Shown: positions 1 to 11,720, counted from the stretch's first letter. The stretch is 64,000 bases of DNA from Cristatella mucedo (GCA_009760855.2 WPIO01000115.1:662501-726500); one strand, 5' to 3'. Numbers and translations are program-made. The notes: generated by a model not told the origin, from the letters alone.

Positions 1-135
1 TGAAAAGGAAGCCGGCGATACATATGTGATGCTGCATTAAGGTTCATACCTTACCATACAAGGCCCAAGCCATTAAGTAGGATCGGACTATTCCATACAC
101 GTTAAATACTATGCTTACAGTCTTTGTCATTCTTC

Positions 136-300
136 GAGCTGTTTGACTCAGTGGTTAAGGTGCTGGCCCCGACCAAGATCAAGGTGCTTGTATTTCAAGA
201 TCGAGGACCAAGTCAAGGCATATGTGATTGCCTGAATATAGATTGGGTCTTCTTAGGGTGCTATACAAGCGATTTATATTATACTATTCTTTATGTCGAC
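136..300 (+). mobile_element. SINE-1 copy (tRNA-derived head)
   Basis: The head reads TGACTCAGTGGTTAAGGTGC, which resembles a tRNA A box, followed by a weak B-box-like stretch (AGATCGAGGACC). The 3' part (CTGAATATAGATTGGGTCTT, then a short GC-rich motif and a TTATA-rich tail) resembles the end of LINE-A. The same copy is present in U1 copy 3 at 43,791-43,965, so the insertion predates that duplication. Confidence 0.6.
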
Positions 301-424
301 ACGAAGTGCAGCTAAAGCAAGACGATCTTGGAAGATAAATTTGTTTTACAAACTAATCGATGAAGTTTTTATTCACAGTAGATTTTGACTAACATTGTGC
401 ACATCTATCGTCGTATAAAAATTG

Positions 425-625
425 TTCTGCAGTTCTATGTGATAGTAAAACCTCAAAGAGTACTTAAAGGATATAAAGTTACTTGAAGTTAGAAGTTAGG
501 TCAAAATGAATTTTCAAACTTTTCAAAATATTTTGTAGTTCTATGAGGATATTCAAATCCCAAAGAGTTTATAAGATATATAGTTTTTCAAAGTTAGGCA
601 TTAAGACCAATCGAGTTTATGAACT
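425..625 (+). repeat. Diverged tandem pair inside U1
   Basis: Two adjacent units of about 100 bp share the order 'AGTTCTATG', 'AAAGAGT', 'AGATAT/GGATATA AAGTT', 'AAGTTAGG', 'AAGACC/AGGTCAAAATGA'. U1 copy 3 keeps only the first unit and U1 copy 2 keeps only the second, so copy 1 is the only one with both. Confidence 0.55.
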
Positions 626-974
626 ACCTTTGTGAACATATGACGATAATCCCGAGCTTGCATGCAATCGACACTAAGTAGCTGTTGGTATTTGCAAGTC
701 GTCTTGCTAAAATACGTCAGAGCAAGTCGTACGAATCAGGTTAAAACTCCTTTTTTAAATGGATGCAAATAATCGAGTGATTGAGTGCTGGCGAAACCTA
801 GTTTTCTCCTGGTCACACTAGACCATGCATAGACTCAGACTTAATCATTGAGGAGAGACACAGAGGGTCGGGGGGGTGTGTGTGTGGAAAGCACAATCTC
901 TCTGCTTAATGCAAGACTGCCACATACATTCTTGGCCAGCTACATGGTTTTACAGGTTCTGGACTGATTTTATA

Positions 975-1797
975 TAAGATAGATACATCAGCTCCACAAT
1001 CAAGTCTGCCTACTTTTAGCTACACAACGTTGCTAAAAATCTGGCTTGTTTAGATAAGGATACCACGTCTAAGTTGGTTCATTCATTTGTGACATCCCGT
1101 CTTACCTTCTGTAACTCACTGCTTGCTGGCCTACCACCACTTGCAATCAGGCGATTACAGCTGGTGCAAAATTCCACAGCTAGGCTTGTCTGTCGTGAGC
1201 TTCGCAGTTGCTGCATCACAGCAATTTTTGCCGACCTGCACTGACTCCCAGTCAAGCAACACATCGACTTCAAGGTTTTATCGCTCACTCTTAGGTCCCT
1301 TCATTCTCTGGCTCCCGCCTATCTCTCAGATCTACTTCCCGGCCAGAACAAGCATCGTACCACCCACTTTTCGGAATCCAACAGTTTACCAATACCTCGA
1401 ACAGATCTTAAATCCTTTGGATACTGCGTATCTAGTTCGTACGCTCCCAAAGCCTGGAACTCCCCCCCTCCCGACTGGCGTCAATACGTCCCCTGACTTT
1501 AGCACATTTAAAAAGAACTAAAAAACACCTATTTAAGACCACATTTAGTTGGTCCCTGTAATTCGTCCTTTATGTGCTTATGCATAATGGAACTGTGGAT
1601 GCTGATACTAACCACATTTGCATGCTGACCCAATGCATGTCACCTCTAACCATGTTATTCATGTTGTTTATCAAGCATGATATTACTCACCATTCAATCG
1701 CGTTTCACTGTGCAGCAAATATAAAGCGCCTAGAAAGAGATTGAGTTCTCCGAGGGCACTTTATCAAGTGCAATAATGCTATTAATATTATTATAGC
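975..1797 (+). mobile_element. LINE-A, 5'-truncated, decayed
   Basis: Remnant of the C-terminal part of the LINE-A ORF2 followed by its 3' tail. Recognisable peptide pieces in shifting frames match the intact copies (HNIAK..., [33 protein letters not shown]). Several frameshifts and stops break it. The tail carries the family hairpin (AAAGCGCC ... GGCACTTT) at about 1,720-1,765 and a degraded ATT-rich end. The LINE-B remnant that follows abuts the tail directly. Confidence 0.85.
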
Positions 1798-2650
1798 CAT
1801 GCAGCCATATCCATAGCCAGCTGCATTGGTCTAGTTGCTTTCTTTGGTAGCCCAGCCAAAACATACTTGCAACAATTAAGCTGAGACAGAAATAAGGACA
1901 TAGTTGATTTTTTTGCAAGCCACTGCGGAATATAGCTCTTAATCTTAGATAGAGATCGGAAGTGATGGATAGCCGTAGAAGCTGTCTTCTGACGAATCTT
2001 TTGAAGATAAGGCAGCTGTCGAAAGGGACACCTAAATTTAGAGCACGCGATGTTGGTCGTACAAGAGCATCCCCTGTTTGAAGAGCAAATATTTTAATCC
2101 AGCCACACGCTTAGGGTGTCCTATGAGCAGAGGTTTGGTTTTTATCATCTTTAGTTTCAAGAATTTTTCCAAGATCCTTGATCGATTATCGGAAGGTAAT
2201 CATTCAATTGATAAGTTGCAGCAGTGGATTCCGACGGTTTGAATAACAAATGCAGCTGAGTATCGTCAACGAAAAAGTGACATCCCATTCCATGGGGCCT
2301 GATCACTTTTCCTAGAGGCTGAGTATAAATGGAGAGCAGCAAGGGACCGAGTACAGACCCTTGAGGTACTCCACAGGTGACCGGTCTCGTGTGTAAGACC
2401 TGACCCCCACACGACAATGATTGAACACGATCGGACAAGTATGACTTAAACCGTGCCAATTCCTCGTCTGTCAGAACGATCGTTACTCTCAATCGGTCAA
2501 GTAAAACATCATGATCTATTGTGTCGAAGGCGTCAGACAGATCTAACAGAGCTAGGGCAGTGACACTCTCGTCGTCATTCCCACGCAACGTAGAATGTCA
2601 TTAGTAACACGGAGGAGAGCAGTTTCAGTGGAGTGCTGCCTATTGATCCC
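1798..2650 (-). mobile_element. LINE-B reverse transcriptase fragment
   Basis: On the minus strand an open stretch (2,588-2,157) shows the reverse transcriptase motifs DLSDAFDTIDHDVLL, CGVPQGSVLGP and FFVDDTQLHLLF; the catalytic box is FVDD rather than the YADD of LINE-A. The downstream part (to 1,798) matches the LINE-B copy at 39.84-40.78 kb but has lost the frame. The 3' end is missing. The family is a CR1/L2-like non-LTR retrotransposon by motif order; I cannot assign it more closely without a search. Confidence 0.85.
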
Positions 2651-2689
2651 TTATTGAAATGGTTCCGACATTTCAATCTTCTCAAATTC

Positions 2690-2822
2690 ATTTTGCTTGT
2701 TTATCAGGCATGATATTACTTCACCATTCAATTGCATTTCCTTTTGCAGCAAATGTGAAGCCCCTAGAGAGAGATTAAGTTCTCTGAGGGCGCTTTATCA
2801 AGTCCATTATTATTAATATTAC
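2690..2822 (+). mobile_element. LINE-A tail-only insertion
   Basis: Only the last 130 bp of LINE-A are present: the CATGATATTAC and CATTCAATTGC blocks, the hairpin (AGAGAGATTAAGTTCTCTGA then GGGCGCTTTATCAAG) and an ATT-rich end. This is an extreme 5' truncation typical of target-primed reverse transcription. Confidence 0.8.
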
Positions 2823-3718
2823 TATTAGTAAATTGTTCAACAAGCTACTTAACATTAGGTTTTGATGAAGGAGATTTCTAGCAATATTTAACTTAGTGCC
2901 AATAGTGGGCATGGAAGCTAATAGATACAATATTTCATCCGCTTAGGCATCGATTCAAATTTGAATTTTAATATCCCGCCCTGAAACCGTAGTTTCTAAA
3001 CTGCACGGAGTGTCAATCAAGTCCCATAACAAATGAACATGAAACGTATTTATTCAAACTTGCTAATTGTATTAACAATATTTAGCAACTCGTGACGCCT
3101 ATGCGATCGTACCTATAAATGTGATGAAAGAATCTGCACGAAATAAAACAGTGGCTTTCAATGGTCAATCTTTTATTTCGCTGCTATTCAGCAGTCGTAC
3201 AATGCTCAATGTGCTGACAATGTGCCTTTGGATGCATGATCTCGATTTTTTAACGTGGACGACATGCTGCAACGAAAGAAAGGAGATAGGTTATTATCAC
3301 AAGTACAAATTCCTTTTATTTACGCAAAACACATTGGAAGTTAATTTGTTTAGAATATGTCACAAGGCGAATCGGCTTTCAAATTCACGGCTTTATTAGA
3401 AAAAGAGTGTCCGAGTCAGCACTCTCACAATGAAGACATTATAAGGTGTCGTAATTACTTATCGTATTACTCTCAGCCAACTGATTCCAAACAGATCACA
3501 TTTTTGGCATGACAGTAACTAGGCAAGCAACCAATCTCGTTTATTTAAACTTTTTTCTTAACCTCATTTGGTCTCAAACGGAAACATTCTCGGCAGTTAT
3601 TCTCAGTAAGCACCGTATTCGTAATTCGGAAACAATTTTCCCGCCCGGCCTTGGGGCATCTAGTCATGAGCTATTTTTAAGGCCCTTTAGACTGTCTCAG
3701 TTTAGTCTGAGCCAATAA
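2823..3718. other. AT-rich unassigned region
   Basis: No repeat shared with the rest of the window and no convincing exon. Open frames here (for example 92 codons from 3,121) lack homology signals or splice context, and I treat them as chance. Confidence 0.4.
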
Positions 3719-4322
3719 TAATAATAATACACCTGATAAAGCCCCTCAGAGATCTCAATCTCTTTCTAGGCGCTTCCCCATTTGCAGCAAAGGGAAACGC
3801 GATTGAATGGTGAGTAATGTCATGTTTGATGAACAACATGAATCACATTGTTATGGGTGACATGCACTAGGTCAGCATGGAAGTGTGTATAGTGGCACCA
3901 TGCACAGTGTCAGCACGCAAAAGCACTTAAAGGAAGAGTCACAGGGACCCAAAAAATGCCGTCCTAAATAAGTGTTTTCAAGTTTTGTTTTTAAATGTGG
4001 TCAAATCAGGGGATTTTGTGACGCTACTCGGGAGTGAGTTCCAGGCTTTGGGAGCATACGAACTAAATGCACGGTCTTCAAAGGATTTTAGGTTTGCACC
4101 AGGTATTGGTAAACTGTTGGATTCTGAAAAGCTTGTAAAGCGATGCTTGGCCACGTGGGGGAATAGATCTTAGAATTAGGCTAGAGCCAAAGAATGAAGT
4201 GACCTAAAAGTGAACGACAAAACCTTGAAGCTGATTGATCGCTGGACTGGTAGCCAGTGCAGGTCGGCTAGAAGTGGTGTGACGTGGCAACTGTGATGCT
4301 CACGACAAACAAGACGGGACTT
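3719..4322 (-). mobile_element. LINE-A, 5'-truncated, antisense
   Basis: Minus-strand LINE-A: the ATT-type tail starts at 3,719 and is followed upstream by the hairpin, the 3' UTR and the ORF2 C-terminus (...[12 protein letters not shown]-like, then [13 protein letters not shown]-like) with several lesions. It stops at about 4,322, exactly where an oppositely oriented LINE-A begins, which produces a head-to-head pair. Confidence 0.85.
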
Positions 4323-5492
4323 TTTCACGGTTTATACTCTGCCTCTTGCTGATGTGATTGCCAAGCACAATCTAGGCTTTCACTTCTATGCAGATGACAC
4401 TCAGTTGTACCTTTGCTTTGATCCCTCCCAGCCTTCGAGCACCTCAAATTATCTAAACTCACTAGCTGCATGCATTGATGACATCCGCACATGGATGGCA
4501 GCAAATGTTCTAAAACTTAACGATGATAAAACTAACTTACTAGTTATGGGCAAACCCAGTGGGATAAAGAGATTGGAAAGGCTGATTCTCAAAATTGGCT
4601 CTGCCAGCTTATCTCAAGTTGAATCAACTCGAAATCTAGGTGTCATATTCCAAAGTGACCTCTCGTTAGACGACCATATCAGCTCCACAGTCAGATCCGC
4701 CTATCTTCAGCTTCATAACATTGCTAAAATTTGGGCCTGTTAAGATAAAGATACCACGTCAAAGTTGATCCATACATTCGTGACATCCCGTCTCGACTTC
4801 TGCAACTCACTGCTTACTGGCCTACCAGCATGTGCGATCAGGCGATTGCAGCTGGTGCAAAACTCTGCAGCTAGGCTTGTCTGTCGTGAGCGTCGCAGTT
4901 GCTACATTACTCCACTTCTCGCCGACCTGCACTGGCTACCAGTCAAGCAACGGATTGACTTCAAGGTTTTGTTGCTCACTTTTAGGTTCCTTCATTCTAT
5001 GGCTCCAGCCTATCTGTCAGATATACTACCCCACCAGGCCAAGCATCGTACCACCCGCTTTTCGGAATCCAGCAGTCTAGAAATACCTCGTACAAACCTT
5101 AAATCTTTTGGAGACCGTGCATTTAGTTCGTATGCTCCCAAAGCCTGGAACTCCCTCCCGACCTGCGTCAGAACATCCCCCGACCTGACCACATTTAAAA
5201 GGAACCTAAAAACACACCTATTTAGGAAAGCATTTAGCGGGTCCCTGTGATTCGTCCTTGATGCGCTTATGCGTGCTGACACTGTGCATGCTGCCACTAA
5301 CCACATTTGCATGCTGACCCTGTGCATGTCACCCCTAACCATATTATTCATTTTGTTTGTTTTTTCAAGCATGATTTTACTTACTATTCAATTGCGTTTC
5401 ACTTTACAGCAATTGTAAAGCGCCCAGAGAGAGAGATTAAGTTCCCTGAGGGCACTTTATCAAGTGAATTATTATTTTTATTATTATTATTA
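4323..5492 (+). mobile_element. LINE-A, 5'-truncated RT copy, few lesions
   Basis: The reading frame runs from 4,354 to 5,250 with the catalytic block [16 protein letters not shown], then MAANVLKLNDDKTNLLVMGK, the VESTRNLGVIFQSDLSLDDHI block and the C-terminal [11 protein letters not shown] end. One in-frame TAA at 4,741-4,743 interrupts it, where other copies read TTA (leucine) in the motif ACLDKD. The element begins inside the RT domain, so fingers and endonuclease are missing. The 3' UTR ends in the hairpin and an (ATT)n tail at about 5,465-5,492. Confidence 0.9.
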
Positions 5493-5746
5493 TTTAAATT
5501 TACGAAAACTTGCTCAGTTTTAATTCTCATACTTTCAGATAAGCTATTAGAGAGTTACTGCATTGATATCAAAGAAGTGTAAGCGAGAAAACCATCGCAT
5601 CTCTAACCTCGATACTCAAACAAATCTGCGAGATAATCTTATGAAAATGATATGGTAACTGATACTATATATTTAAGAGTTCAAAAATTATTTAAGTATA
5701 CGATATTGTAGCCAATTGGTTAATATGAGCAATTTCAACATAAAAC

Positions 5747-6400
5747 TTAAATGCATTCATTTATAGCTGTATAAAATTGAGAAAAGTAGCAGTCACTTGT
5801 GGAGCAATAATTGGAGCAATCCTCGATGGTGTTAAATCGATTCTTATTTCCTTGGCATCCGCCGTAGGGAAAGCGTTTGCATTCACATGTTTTGTAATCG
5901 TAGTGGAATTTTGTACTGAGTGCTCGGCAAGGTCCAGTCGCGGGCGGCAATCTGCAAACTGTAAAAGGGAATTTCTATCGCATCAAAATTTTAGCTGGTC
6001 TTTCACTGGAAAAAAAGTCATCCCACCAGTTGGCTCTATGAAGTAAATAAGGTTGGCCTTTAAAATTAATTGATTTAGGAGAGCACGTGCCAGTCAAAAG
6101 TTGATTTTATTCTCATAGTTACTCTGCATATAACAGATTGCGAAAAATTTTCAGCTATGTAGAATTTTCGCATACCTAAAGTTGCCTCAGCTGTGACCTA
6201 AAAAGAAAAATTAGGAACATTTACAGAACGTGGAAATATTTCAACCACAAGCATAGCAAGCGGCCTGATCCAGAAAACTCTGTGCTGAGAGTCTTATGCA
6301 TCTCAAGGATTGCAGCAACTAGCATATACTTTTATGGCCACGAATTACTTACAGAAAAGCATATGACAAGAATAACTGTCAGTGCCGACTTCATTTTCAT
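5747..6400 (-). CDS. Secreted Kunitz/BPTI-type protease inhibitor, gene 1 (three exons)
   Basis: Likely a small secreted serine-protease inhibitor or Kunitz-type venom-like peptide; which of these cannot be told from sequence. Exon 1 (6,400-6,353) starts MKMKSALTVILVICFS, a signal peptide, and ends at GTAAGT. Exon 2 (6,197-6,176, 22 nt) is flanked by TTTTTAG and GTATGC. Exon 3 (5,958-5,747) starts after TACAG with the first domain cysteine and contains TGPCRA, YDYKTCECKRFPYGGC, GNKNRF and the closing CSNYC. Exons total 282 nt, 94 codons with the stop, and all phases agree. All six canonical cysteines are present, plus one two residues before C3 and two in the C-terminal tail. Arg after C2 at P1 suggests trypsin-like targets. 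Exon 3 could alternatively splice at ACAA|GTGACT, where the paralogue at 21,426 has a strong donor; the 3' end is therefore less sure. Confidence 0.75.
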
Positions 6401-6749
6401 TGACCTAAAGCGAAGCGTGACACCTTACCATGCATGTACAGTCTTACAGTAACACGAAATTCCATTAGCTGTCCAGAAACGATGTGGGGCGTTTTTGTCT
6501 CACAAAGTAAAGAATTGTCCTTGGAATTAGAACCTGTTATTTAACTAAAGCACTAGAGCTGAATACATTTTAAAGAATTCTCACGGATCGATTTCGTGAT
6601 TTTACTCCTCCTAGAGAAACCACTTTGATCGCCCGTAATTGATCAAGGTCTCATTGCCTTAATAAATTGTGATCTGTCGAATTGAGCGTAAAACTGCAGT
6701 AGTGAGGCTGGAGTCGGCTGATTCGATGAGTATTTGGGGCTTCTTGGAG

Positions 6750-6992
6750 CATGTGATTCGTCCTTGGTGTGCTTATGCGTGCTGACACTGTTCATGCTGC
6801 CACTAACCACATTTGCATGCTGACCCAGTGCATGTAACCCCTAACCATGTTATTCATTTTGTTTGTTTTTCAAGCATGATTTTACTTACTATTCTATTGC
6901 GTATCACTTTGCAGCAAATGTAAAGCGCCTAGAAAGAGATTAAGTTCTCTGAGGGCGCTTTATCAAGTGCAATATTATTATTATTATTATTA
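6750..6992 (+). mobile_element. LINE-A tail-only insertion, young subfamily
   Basis: The last 240 bp of LINE-A, from GTGATTCGTCC through the hairpin to (ATT)n. It is nearly identical to the tail of the 42.2-43.5 kb copy (shared variants such as GTATCACTTTGCAGC and CTGTTCATGCTGCC), so both belong to the same recent subfamily. It lies just upstream of Kunitz gene 1. Confidence 0.85.
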
Positions 6993-8205
6993 TAATGTCG
7001 AATTTCGCTACTGTGATATGTAAACAGAACAGACTCACCTACGCCTTAGCTACTTATCTTGATAGTTTTTATTGGCATTTATACAAAATTATAGTGAGGA
7101 GACTGCAATGGCCATTATGGTTAGATTCATACCTTTTTTCATCGGTAAATGTGTGAATAATAATTTCAGTTCTATCATGGTACTGTGTAAATTTGTGCGT
7201 TTCTTCTTCCTACTGCAATAATATTATCTGTTTTACAGTAAAAAATGCCGAGTTTCTGTGAAATATATAGAAAAATTGCACTTTGCTTAGACAAGAATCC
7301 GCCGACATGCTAGACGCTGTATTTTCAATATATGGTCTATTAATATTTACTAGGAAATTCATTCTCGCAGTGCAAGAGAAAAGCAGATAACTTGTGCAAG
7401 AATGTTAAACTAGGTAATGATAGAAATCTTACCTTCGCAGCGAGCCTCTGCCGCTAAACATGCATTGAGTATTGTAAATATCCCAACGGTTTTGTGAAAT
7501 CACTTCCAGAGGGTCTTATTTGAATCCGAATAAAACAACACGTCAGCATTTGGGGTGCTGTCAGTAACTTTTAGAGCCCTTTACTATGCAACTATGGTTC
7601 AATAACTGAAATATAAACCATTTAAATTATGAAATTTATCTATGGCATTTTAATCTCTTAGATCTCTAATTGATTCTAAATTAAGGGGTTAATGATTATT
7701 ATCTTGATACGAATTTTAAAAGTATTAGAATCAAGGTGTAGATTCCAATAAAAAAATACTTAAGCTATTAGCCAGCTTTTCTTTATATTTTTTCTATGTG
7801 TCTGAGTTAGCCTAGTTCACTTTTAGTAATAAGTTTGTTAATTTTGTTGGGATTAAAAATAGCACTAATTACGAAACAAGTTTACTTATCATCGAATAAT
7901 AATTTAAGATCAGTCAACGTCACAGGCTAAAAACTGTTTCAGATATTGCCATGAACTCGCCTTATAAAGAGCCGTTCTACGTCTGCTTGGAGGTCATACG
8001 ATAAGCTTATTGAAGATTCCATTATAACAGCAAACTGCTTGGCAAATTGGTTGTTAGCCATTAGTGTAATAGGTAAAGCTGATGCTTCTACATTTGAGGA
8101 TTCTTAAAAATACATAATAATTTTAATATTAAGCACAAAATATGCTACTAATCTCTTTTAAATGTGCTTTAAAAATAGCTCACATGTTTAGTAAAAACAC
8201 GTTAG
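6993..8205. other. AT-rich region upstream of Kunitz gene 1
   Basis: Unique sequence. The one notable piece is a minus-strand candidate exon ending at 7,433: a hydrophobic run (GIFTILNACLAAEARC) followed by GAAG|GTAAGA, a strong phase-1 donor like that of the Kunitz exon 2. No ATG is visible in its frame before a stop. No other gene signal seen. Confidence 0.3.
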
Positions 8206-9155
8206 TAATAATAAGAATAATAATTCACTTAATAAAGCGCCCTCAGATAACTTAATCTCTCTCTAGGCGCTTTATATTTGCTGTAAAGTGAAATGCAACT
8301 GAATGTTAAGTAAAATCATGCTTGGAAAACAAACGAAATGAATAATATGGTTAGGGGTGACATGCACAGGGTCAGCATGCAAATGTGGTTAGTGGCAGCA
8401 TGCACAGTGTCAGAACGCATAAGCACATCAAGGACGAATCACAGGGACCCGCTAAATGCTTTCCTAAATAGGTATGTTTTTAGGTTCCTTTTAAATGTGG
8501 TCAGGTCAGGGGATGTTCTGACGCAGGTCGGGAGGGAGTTCCAGGCTTTGGGAGCATACGAACTAAATGCACGGTCTCCAAAGGATTTAAGGTTTGTATG
8601 AGGTATTTGTAGACTGTTGGATTCCGAAAAGCGGGTGGTACGATGCTTGGCCTGATGGGGTAGTATATCTGACAGATAGGCTGGAGCCATAGAATGAAGG
8701 GACCTAAAAGTGAGTGACAAAACCTTGAAGTCAATCCGTTGCTTGACTGGTAGCCAGTGCAGGTCGGCGAGAAGTGGAGTAATGTAGCAACTGCGACGCT
8801 CACGACAGACAAGCCTAGCTGCAGAGTTTTGCACCAGCTGCAATCGCCTGATCGCACATGCTGGTAGGCCAGTAAGCAGTGAGTTACAGAAGTCGAGACG
8901 GGATGTCATGAATGCATGGACCAACTTGGACGTGGTATCTTTATCTAAACAAGCCCGAATTTTAGCGATGTTGTGAAGCTGTAAATAGGCGGATTTGACT
9001 GTGGAGCTGATATGGTCGTCTAACGAGAGGACGCTTTGGAATATGACACCTAGATTTCGAACTGATTCAACTTGAGATATGCTGGCAGAGCCAATTTTGA
9101 GAGTCAGCCTTTCCAATCTCTGGATCACACTGGGTTTGCCCATAACTAGTAGTTT
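8206..9155 (-). mobile_element. LINE-A, 5'-truncated, long open C-terminal half
   Basis: The minus-strand frame stays open for about 240 codons (9,155-8,439) from LLVMGKPSVIQRLERL through [17 protein letters not shown] to the terminal FRKAFSGSL. The RT catalytic box is absent because truncation falls downstream of it. The tail with hairpin and ATT-type repeats occupies 8,206-8,330. The first codons of the open frame, beyond 9,155, are flanking sequence. Confidence 0.9.
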
Positions 9156-10769
9156 ACTGCAGTCTGCCCAGAAATGCTGAAGATAAATCACGAGAAACCT
9201 GGAAATGCTGTTGGGGTATAGTAAACATGTTCTGTATTTTTAGATCTCGATAAGTCCAATGACATACTCACCTCTGTCGAGCTGATTTCTAGTCTTATAG
9301 AGCATTAGAGCTAAATACACACAGCATATAAAGGATTTGAGATCGTTCTTCTGACGTTAGGCTAAAAGACTGTGTGAAACAGCGAGTAGTATGATATCGA
9401 ACCTGATTAAAAGTAGCTCTCAATCATATTTGCCAGAGCGAGTGTTCGCGAGTACCTAAAAATCAGTGACGAAAACTTCGCTTGTGTCGATACGCTACTT
9501 GATCAAATGAATGTCGTAGAGAAGCAGTGTAATTTGGGTGATTTCTATACGATTCACTGCACGACGCTTAGCCAGCGATTTTTATATTGGCCGTTAGAAT
9601 ACTTTTATTTTAAAGTTCAGAGGCACTGCCAGCTCGTAGTTGCAGAGGTTGAAATCGGTTGCCACATATTTTTAGGCTAACTTTGACGTTATGATCTGAT
9701 ATAAATGGTATAAAAAAATGAATTGTATAATTTCATATCGTCTGTAGGCAGATTTTAAAGTGCAATTGGTTTAGTCTAGTGTAACTTTGGTAAGGCTTCA
9801 ATGTGACTAGCTGACTTACAGACTAATGCAAGATTTTTGGCACATCAATGGTTGCCTAAGCGAATTAGCATTTTAAGATTCATCGAAAAATATGGGACTG
9901 TTATGTTTTGTATCATCCGCGTCACGTCCCGAATACTGGCAGAAATTTTCACGTTTAACATTCGTGAAGTGGCAACCTAGTCTGCAAGGGGCCCAGTTCA
10001 CCTCTTCGTGTACCTAGGCGAGGCAGCTATACCGTTGCCTCGTTAGAGGTAACGACGACGCTTAAGCGTTGTAAACAGATTAGTTTAATGCTAATACATG
10101 CAACTTACCAAAACAGCAGTTAAAATTCAGAGCAAAAATTATAGCTCTGGAAAGAAAAAGCACGTCGAATGCACTACCAACGTTTAGCTCGACATACCTT
10201 ACACTCAATTCTTAAATGAAGGGGCAGGAGGTTTCTCCACCGAAGCTGTCGTTTGAACGCTACGGTGGGCAGTTGCTTTTATGTTGCAGGATTCGCTGAC
10301 TCATCCATAACCACATCGATGTTCGCAGAAAGTGTAGTAACGACTTGGTGCACATTGATGTATGGTTTGATGCTGGTAGTGTGGACAGTCCTAGCACGTT
10401 GCATGCAAGTCAGGCTAGTATGTATGTGACATCAATTAGGGCTATACAGATCGACACACCAGAGATATAAAGATCAGGGACATCACGATTCTACTCCTTT
10501 GTTACCAAAAATCGTGCCACTTCCATTTACTACTTGGTCCTGCAGACTAATGAGAGTCATGCAACCTAGCTCGGGAGGCAATCAGTAGTTGTTAGGTGAG
10601 GTAAGCCGACATTGCTCGAGAGATGCTGTATTCAACTCCGTATCAAAATGTACAAGGCAAAGGTCAATAGTTGATCTGAATTTTTTTATAGCTATGGATT
10701 GCTATGTGCATATTCTTCTTCCTTCTGTTCGTTAGCCAAACTCGTACGGTTGCCACGAAAGTACCTGCA
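9156..10769. other. Unassigned region
   Basis: No element, repeat or exon that I can support. No frame above about 60 codons with any recognisable motif on either strand. Confidence 0.4.
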
Positions 10770-11720
10770 CAGATTGGCTTGTTTTACAAGCGAATCTATC
10801 GTTATTGTATTTTGATTTTCAGTGGATTTGAACGGAATTAGGTAGGTCTATGCCTATAGAATAAATCTAATATAACTTTACATCGGTAATCATAGCCGAG
10901 AGACTTTATGAGAAAGTTAAATTACCCAAAGCTAGACATTAAGACAAATTAAATTCTTTAGCTGCCAGTTTTAACCTATCCAGGCAAGCTAAAACCTTCG
11001 GACCATCAATACTTGAGAGCTTTCGGAAGCCATATCTGATGGCACCACTGGTGTAGCCGGGTTGCTAAAACGTGTTAAGGCGAGACTTCCAAACTCGGGG
11101 GAGACCTCTACGCTCAGATGGCTGTGAAAGGTGTGGGTGGGCAGGCAATATCTAGTTTTATCTTGGTCACACTTGACATTCAATTAAATCTTTGTTGTGA
11201 GACGGAGAGAGCACAATACTACGTGCCACTTGAAAACGATTGCACCATCACGTAAAGTCCAGCTAGCCACATATTGTCTGGTTATCCATTGACCTCACGT
11301 AATATGGTTGCTTCAGTTGAGCAGTACATTTTCCGTAGTTTTATCTAATAACCGATGCATCAAATAAGAGTGGGGTGCCCGAGTCCAAGAAACCAAAGCA
11401 AAGTTGGTTCACCGCTTCTGCTCTTTTGGCAACTATCCGGTTAATCATGGCTGCTAAAGAATAAACATGACAGTTTTGTCTATCTGTCTTGCTTTATAAA
11501 CCGTAGCGAGTAATCAGCCAAATTGTTAATTTGGTATTTTACTCACGATTTCTTTCATTAGCGACTTTCTTGTGAGAGATTTTACTGATTTTTCATGATT
11601 TTAGAAATTCTTCATAAAAGCAGCGTAGGATTTATTTCTAGACCGAATCAATTGTTCATGATAGACTGAGTACTTTTTCAAGCTGGCCGCCACACCACCA
11701 TTGTGGCCTCCGTCTCAGGC
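10770..11720 (+). repeat. Repeat U1, copy 4 (most diverged)
   Basis: Blocks in the same order as the other U1 copies: TTTTACAAGCGAATCTATCG, GCTGCCAGTTTTAACCTAT, CTAGTTTTATCTTGGTCACA, AGACGGAGAGAGCACAA, and near the end ATTCTTCATAAAAGCAGCG with GGATTTATTTCTAGACCGA. Identity is clearly lower than between copies 1 and 3, and SINE-1 is not visible. Limits are approximate. Confidence 0.5.

Larger units (their letters stand above)
1..970 (+). repeat. Repeat U1, copy 1 (truncated by a LINE)
   Basis: This segment is repeated at 43,657-44,880, at 13,698-14,789 and, more diverged, at 10,770-11,720. The first 150 bases match 43,657-43,800 almost base for base. The unit holds a SINE-1 copy near its start and then an AT-rich body without any convincing reading frame. 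Copy 1 ends at about 970, where a 5'-truncated LINE-A begins. It could be a segmental duplication unit or an unclassified non-autonomous element; no terminal repeats are visible that would decide this. Confidence 0.75.

Noticed and set aside
1123-1521. 132-codon plus frame
   Set aside because: A shifted frame through decayed LINE-A; the family frame is recognisable only in pieces.
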